Assembly (NCBI RefSeq): GCF_003268655.1
Contig: NZ_CP029642.1
Coordinates: 248,001-312,000 of the forward strand
DNA: 64,000 nt
Source: Arthrobacter dokdonellae
Lineage (GTDB): Bacteria > Actinomycetota > Actinomycetes > Actinomycetales > Micrococcaceae
Direction: 5' to 3'
Positions 59,483 through 64,000 of this stretch are shown here, in pieces. A program made the position numbers and the translations under genes. The notes under the pieces are model-generated. The model was not told where the DNA came from. It saw nothing but the letters and a program-made list of their open reading frames with translations, and searched no databases. Positions within the stretch are counted from its first letter, which is position 1, and each line of letters starts with the position of its first letter.

Positions 59483-61429
59483 TCAGTCCATTCCGCGCAG
59501 GTCCAGGACCAGCTCGCTGGCACCGTCCGCGGAGAGCAGCACCGGGATACCCCAGTCCTGCTGGTACAGGTGGCAGGCGGCGTGGTCCGGGATCTCACCG
59601 CTGGCATCCTCCGGGCCGTCACAGGCTGCGGCGCGCGCGGTCAGGTGCAGGACACCCTCGGGGACGTCAGGGGATAGAACCAGCGTGCGAGAGAGGCCCA
59701 CGGACGTGCCAGCGCCGGAGACCAGCAGTTCCGGCGGCGTGGAGGAGACCTTCAACTGCGTGGGATCGCCCCAGCGGTCGTCCAACTTCTGCCCGGTCGG
59801 GGCCGAGAAGCGTACCGCGAGGGCCAGCTCACCGCTGGCCACAGGGGTCCTCGGGCGCTGGGTCTGCACAGATCCCTCATCAACCTGCAGGGCGTTCTTG
59901 GGCAGCGGCAGGCGGATCAGCTGGTGCCGGTTGGCCTCCACGACCATCAGCAGCGGGACCTCGCCGGACTCGTCCAGCAGCACGTCACTGGGCTCGGCCA
60001 GTCCGCGCGCCAGCGTGCTGACCTGCCTGGTCGCGGGGTCGTAACGCCGCACGGCACCGTTATAGGTATCCGCCACTGCAACGGATCCATCCGGGAGCAC
60101 CGCGACGCCAAGCGGGTGCTGCAGACGAGCCTGGGCAGCGTCGCCATCTCGGAAGCCAAAGTCGAAGAGGCCCTCGCCGATGGCAGTCTCCACGGTCACC
60201 TTTCGCCCACCCGGCCCCGCCGCGTCGCCAAACTTGAGAACGCGCAGCGCCGAGGTTTCGGAGTCGGCCACCCAGATGTTGCCCTTGGCGTCCTCGGTCA
60301 GGCCGGAGGGCTGGGCAAACCAGGCCTGGTCGGCCGCACCGTCCAGCAGGCCCTCGAGCCCGTTGCCGGCCACAATCGTCACGTTGCCGCTGGCCGGTTC
60401 AAAACCAAAGATCTGGTGCGTGCCTGCCATGGCCACCACGACGGTCTCCAGCACCGAGGAATAGGCAACGTCCCACGGCGAGGACAGCGCGATCTCGAGG
60501 GGCACGGTGCCGAGTTCGGTCGCGGAGGCGGTGGCGCCGTCGTCGTCCACGCGGGCCGGACCCGCCTCCAGCAGGCGCTGCACGCCGTTGCCAGCCACGG
60601 TGCGCACCTGCCCGGTGGCGAGCGTGATGCCGCGCAGGCGGTGGTTCACCGAGTCAGCCACGACGACGTCGTACCCCACTTGGGCGGCAAGGCTGGCCGG
60701 CAGGAGCGCCAGGCCCTGGGGTTCGTTGAACTCGGCCCGTTCCGCTGGACCGTCGCTGTGGCCCTTCGTTCCGGCGCCGATGGTGCGGATGACGGTGGCC
60801 AGGTCCGGGCCCATCTCCACGAGGCGGTGGTGGCCGGTGTCCGCGACAAGGAAGTTCCCGTCCGCCAGCGGCAGCACCTTGCCGGGGAAGCGGAGGTCGC
60901 GGGAGACGGGCTCGGGGGCCACGTACGGGCCGTCACCGCGGTGCAGCGTTCCCTTGGCCTCATGCTCGGCAATGAGTTCGGGGATGAAGGACGCCAGGCC
61001 GGCCGCGTGGCCCTCGCCGGAGAGGTGGGCCACGATGTAGCCCTCGGGATCCACCACCACCAAGGTAGGCCAGGCGCGCGCGGAATATGCCTGCCAAGTG
61101 ATGAGGTCGGGGTCGTCCAGGACGGGGTGGGTGATGTCGTAACGCTCCACGGCGGCGGCGAGGGCCACAGGGTCGGCCTCGTGTTCAAACTTGGGCGAAT
61201 GCACACCCACCGTGACCAGCACGTCCTTGTACTCCTGCTCCAGGGGGCGCAACTCGTCCAGCACGTGCAGGCAGTTGATGCAGCAGAACGTCCAGAAATC
61301 GAGAATCACGATCTTGCCGCGCAGCTTTTCCAGGTTCAGCTCGGCGCCGCCGGTGTTCAGCCAGCCGCGGCCTTCCAGCTCGGAGGCCCGGATTCGGACG
61401 GCGGAGGCGGTGTTCGTTGCGGATTCCAC
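59483..61429 (-). CDS. Thioredoxin-like protein with NHL repeats (NHLRC2-like)
   Basis: A 648-residue protein with an N-terminal thioredoxin fold (about residues 15-165) bearing FWTFCCINCLHVL, so Cys-x-x-Cys is extended by a third cysteine, followed by NHL-type beta-propeller repeats (VADTGHHRLVEM, NEPQGLALLP, VADSVNHRLRGI, VADTYNGAVRRY). It resembles animal NHLRC2. No signal peptide is seen, so it is probably cytoplasmic. The GTG start shares one base with the CopD-CtaG stop, so the two are co-translated. Its partner suggests a link to copper or cytochrome oxidase biogenesis (inference). Confidence 0.9.
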   Translation of the reverse strand: MESATNTASAVRIRASELEGRGWLNTGGAELNLEKLRGKIVILDFWTFCCINCLHVLDELRPLEQEYKDVLVTVGVHSPKFEHEADPVALAAAVERYDITHPVLDDPDLITWQAYSARAWPTLVVVDPEGYIVAHLSGEGHAAGLASFIPELIAEHEAKGTLHRGDGPYVAPEPVSRDLRFPGKVLPLADGNFLVADTGHHRLVEMGPDLATVIRTIGAGTKGHSDGPAERAEFNEPQGLALLPASLAAQVGYDVVVADSVNHRLRGITLATGQVRTVAGNGVQRLLEAGPARVDDDGATASATELGTVPLEIALSSPWDVAYSSVLETVVVAMAGTHQIFGFEPASGNVTIVAGNGLEGLLDGAADQAWFAQPSGLTEDAKGNIWVADSETSALRVLKFGDAAGPGGRKVTVETAIGEGLFDFGFRDGDAAQARLQHPLGVAVLPDGSVAVADTYNGAVRRYDPATRQVSTLARGLAEPSDVLLDESGEVPLLMVVEANRHQLIRLPLPKNALQVDEGSVQTQRPRTPVASGELALAVRFSAPTGQKLDDRWGDPTQLKVSSTPPELLVSGAGTSVGLSRTLVLSPDVPEGVLHLTARAAACDGPEDASGEIPDHAACHLYQQDWGIPVLLSADGASELVLDLRGMD

Positions 61430-63732
61430 TATTGCTTTTCTCCTTGTGAACCAGATCGTGAACCGGGTGGTGAAGCCGAAGCCGGGGGCGTGTCTGCCTG
61501 GCTACCGGTGGACTGTGCCGCGGCAACCGGACTGTTGAGCCGGTGCGGCAGCGGCGGGCCGCTGTGCGTGGAATCCATCGTGGCATCCTGCTGGGCCAGC
61601 TGGGCAAACATGTCATTGTAAGCGTTGAGGTCGGCGTAGTTATTCCGAACGGCGGCCCGGTCGTTGCGCTTCGTCTCACGGGCGTCAGACTTCGCCCACA
61701 TGTAGGCCACGCCCATGGCGATGGCCAGGGTGGGGATCTCCCCCACGCCCCAGGCGATGCCGCCGGCGGTTTGCTGGTCGACCAATGCGGAGTCACCCCA
61801 GGGCCGGCCCATGTTGCCGAAGTACTCGCCGGAGAGCAGGTTGGTGGCCATCATCAGCGACACGCCGAAAAAGGCGTGGAAAGCCATGGTCGCCAACAGC
61901 AGGAGCAGCCGCATCGGGTACGGGGCCCGGCGCGGGAGAGGGTCGGATCCGATCATGCTCATGATGAAGATGTAGCCGGTCAACGTAAAGTGCACAATCA
62001 TCAGCTCGTGGCCCACGTGGGAGCGCATGGCCAGGTTGAACAACGGCGAGTAGTAAAAAACGATCAAGCTGCCCGAGAAGTTGGCCGCGGCAACCAGCGG
62101 ATGGGTGATCAGCTGGGAGTATCGGGAGTGCACCAGCACCAGGATCCATTCGCGGATGCCGCGGCTGCCATCCCGACGCGGCGTCAGTGCCTGCAGGGCC
62201 AGCGAAACCGGCGAGCCCATAGCCAGGAACAGCGGCGCTATGACCATCAGCGACATGTGCTCCACCATGTGGGCACTGAATAGCACCTGGCCATAAACTG
62301 CAGTGCCGCCGGAGGTGATGTACACCAGCGACACCAACCCTGCGAACCAGGAGATCGTGGGCAGGACGGACCACTTGTCGCCGCGGCGGCGCAGCTTGAG
62401 CAGGCCGGCGAGGTAGGCGGCCGCGGCGGCCGCGGCAAAGGCCACCCACAGCCAGTCCATGCGCCATTCAGTGAACCACCGGGAAAAGGTCAGCTCCGGA
62501 GGCAGCGGGTAGTCGGTGAGGATCTGCGCTGGGGTCAACGCGGCCTGCACCAGCTCCCGGGACTGCGGCGGCGCCGAGCGGCTCAGGCCCACGGCGAGTC
62601 CGCTGGTGACGCCCATGATCAGCAGTTCGCCAAAGACCAACTGCCACAGCAGGCGCCGGGTGCGTGCCGCCGTCGAACTTTTTTGGCCCCCGGCCAGACG
62701 CGGGATGATCCAGGTGCGGTGCATCCAGCCAATGACGCCGAGCAGGATGGTCGCCGCGGACTTGGCCAGAATCAGCTGCCCGTAACTGGAGTAAAAGAGA
62801 TCGTGCCAGCTGGTGATGCGGATGGACGCGTTCACGATTCCGGACCCGGCCACGCCCGCAAAGGCAAAAATGGCCAGGGCGGAGAAGCGCTGCAAGGTTT
62901 GGGCGGTGATGTTGCCCAGCACGCCGGAGACCACCACCAACACAATGATGCCGCCCACCCACAGCGAAACGCCGGTGATGTGCAGGAACAGCGAGTTCAC
63001 GGCGCCAATGTGGTCAGCGCTGGAGGCGGAGTGGCCAATCAAGGCCTGCGGCACAAAGGACAGCAGCGCAAGCACCAGCGGCACGGCCAACGCGCTGACG
63101 TTCCGCAGGCCGAACACGAGTGTGGTGGTGACCGCCGCGCAAATGACCACCATGAGCCAGGCCTGCCCCACGGGCAGCGCCGTCATGTAGAACACCAACT
63201 GATTGGTGTAGCCGCTGCTGCCGGACACCGCCAGGCCGGAGATACTCGAGTAGGTCAGCACCAGAACGGCAATGGCCGTCACGGTCCACACCCCGCCGGC
63301 CATGGCAGCGAGCGTCATGACACGGGTGAATGCGGGGTGTTCGGGAGCATTGGCGTGCATGGCCGAGTCAATCTTTTGCTTGCCCGTGTGGGGGCGCCGG
63401 GCCTTGGCGTCCTTGGGCAGGATGACGATGGCGAAAACCAGCGAGCCGACCACCGTGGCCAGGGCCAGGTTGTGGATGGTGGTTGCCACGGGCAGGCCCC
63501 ATCGGGTGAATGACCCCGGATCGCCGAGTTGCTGCACACCCGCGGCACCGGTCCACAGGAGCGCGCCGACGACGCCGGCCACCGCGGCTGCGAGTCCAAG
63601 CCACCACCACGGCCCGCGCACGCCCGCCGCAAAAGTGCCCTGCGCGCCGCGGTTTGGCGTGGCGGTATCCGGGCGGGGGCTGGTGGCGGGGGCTGATTCT
63701 ACGGGCGGCACGCTTCCATTGTCTTTCACCAT
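61429..63732 (-). CDS. CopD-CtaG fusion membrane protein
   Basis: A 767-residue membrane protein. The N-terminal half (to about residue 400) is a CopD-type copper-resistance domain with GHSASSADHIGAVNSLFLHI. The second half is a CtaG/caa3-type cytochrome oxidase assembly domain with GQVLFSAHMVEHMSLMVIAP, LALQAL and MRSHVGHELMIVHFTLTGYI, rich in His and Met for copper. A charged C-terminal tail follows. It is co-transcribed with the thioredoxin-NHL gene. A start 16 codons upstream is possible. Confidence 0.9.
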   Translation of the reverse strand: MVKDNGSVPPVESAPATSPRPDTATPNRGAQGTFAAGVRGPWWWLGLAAAVAGVVGALLWTGAAGVQQLGDPGSFTRWGLPVATTIHNLALATVVGSLVFAIVILPKDAKARRPHTGKQKIDSAMHANAPEHPAFTRVMTLAAMAGGVWTVTAIAVLVLTYSSISGLAVSGSSGYTNQLVFYMTALPVGQAWLMVVICAAVTTTLVFGLRNVSALAVPLVLALLSFVPQALIGHSASSADHIGAVNSLFLHITGVSLWVGGIIVLVVVSGVLGNITAQTLQRFSALAIFAFAGVAGSGIVNASIRITSWHDLFYSSYGQLILAKSAATILLGVIGWMHRTWIIPRLAGGQKSSTAARTRRLLWQLVFGELLIMGVTSGLAVGLSRSAPPQSRELVQAALTPAQILTDYPLPPELTFSRWFTEWRMDWLWVAFAAAAAAAYLAGLLKLRRRGDKWSVLPTISWFAGLVSLVYITSGGTAVYGQVLFSAHMVEHMSLMVIAPLFLAMGSPVSLALQALTPRRDGSRGIREWILVLVHSRYSQLITHPLVAAANFSGSLIVFYYSPLFNLAMRSHVGHELMIVHFTLTGYIFIMSMIGSDPLPRRAPYPMRLLLLLATMAFHAFFGVSLMMATNLLSGEYFGNMGRPWGDSALVDQQTAGGIAWGVGEIPTLAIAMGVAYMWAKSDARETKRNDRAAVRNNYADLNAYNDMFAQLAQQDATMDSTHSGPPLPHRLNSPVAAAQSTGSQADTPPASASPPGSRSGSQGEKQ

Positions 63733-63827
63733 GCCGGGATAGGGCGAATCAGGGACTTCCCAGATTGGACCCCGGCGCAAAGGCCTGACGAGGCACCGGC
63801 TTAACCTCCCGAGGCCCGGGCTAAAAC

Positions 63828-63859
63828 CGGAGGCGGCCGGCGTGTGCCAGCCGCCTCCG
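63828..63859 (-). terminator. Terminator of the HU gene
   Basis: On the minus strand cggaggcggc pairs with gccgcctccg around a 12-base loop and is followed by gttttag. Confidence 0.7.
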
Positions 63860-63877
63860 CGGTGAAGTGTGTGGTGA

Positions 63878-64000
63878 CTACTTCTTGTTGGAGACAGCAG
63901 CCTTCAGCTTGGAGCCGGCGGACAGCTTGACGCTGTGGCCTGCCGCAATCTGGATGGTCTCGCCGGTCTGCGGGTTGCGGCCGGTGCGGGCGGCGCGGTC
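63878..64000 (-). CDS. hup: HU-type DNA-binding protein, C-terminal part (cut by window edge)
   Basis: The last 40 residues of a histone-like HU protein, with [20 protein letters not shown] and [16 protein letters not shown]. The protein ends without the long Lys/Ala tail of mycobacterial HupB. The start lies outside the window. Confidence 0.93.
   Translation of the reverse strand, partial: DRAARTGRNPQTGETIQIAAGHSVKLSAGSKLKAAVSNKK

Overview
The window reads as a chromosomal segment of a high-GC actinobacterium, most likely Arthrobacter or a close relative in the Micrococcaceae. The signs are strongly GC-biased codon use, the dnaK-grpE-dnaJ-hspR order with HAIR operators, a SAM-IV riboswitch, a 13E12/DUF222 HNH endonuclease, frequent GTG/TTG starts and many apparently leaderless genes. 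I see no rRNA, insertion sequence, prophage or CRISPR array. The only RNA genes or elements are one tRNA-Gly and two riboswitches.

Layout. 1-3.1 kb: a protein tail, two coiled-coil/membrane proteins, YccF, a small membrane protein and HutD. 3.4-9.1 kb: a DEAD-box helicase, then an Lrp-type regulator divergent from an M20 amidohydrolase and an MHS transporter. 9.3-14.4 kb: TrmB, a DUF4287-like protein and a SWIM-SNF2 helicase. 14.5-18.7 kb: the heat-shock operon on the minus strand. 18.9-29.3 kb: a methyltransferase, a TMEM175-like channel, ArsC, LysE, a low-molecular-weight phosphatase, a kinase-PabB fusion, cardiolipin synthase, PabC, and a SAM-IV-controlled DUF1737-rhodanese-MetZ operon. 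29.5-34.4 kb: an HTH-MurA fusion and a TPP-riboswitch-controlled ECF transporter. 34.5-41.2 kb: DUF4235 and a six-gene Mrp antiporter operon with MnhA and MnhB fused. 41.4-49.2 kb: an MFS protein, Dcd, a KhtTU-like K+/H+ antiporter, tRNA-Gly, a small basic protein with a carboxyethylornithine-synthase-like enzyme, a VOC protein, an orphan Vsr and a fatty-acid desaturase. 49.3-56.9 kb: an MFS exporter divergent from a LysR regulator with two 17-bp palindromes, PanD, an epimerase, an AEC transporter, a HerA-like ATPase and an anchored hypothetical protein. 57-64 kb: the HNH endonuclease, a thioredoxin-NHL protein, a CopD-CtaG fusion and the end of an HU gene.

Three themes run through the window. 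First, a TANNNT hexamer lies 6-8 bases before the start codon of many genes, which is the arrangement of a leaderless mRNA. In three places the leaderless start opens a mini-cistron of 11-17 codons whose stop overlaps or abuts the start of the next gene. Second, two or three families of short dispersed structured repeats occupy gene ends; one is a roughly 91-bp element whose hairpin arms differ by compensatory changes, another is an 18-20-bp motif found eight times. Third, several proteins have uncommon domain combinations: P-loop kinase-PabB, HTH-MurA, CopD-CtaG and thioredoxin-NHL.

All assignments come from reading the sequence and recalled family knowledge. No database search was run.
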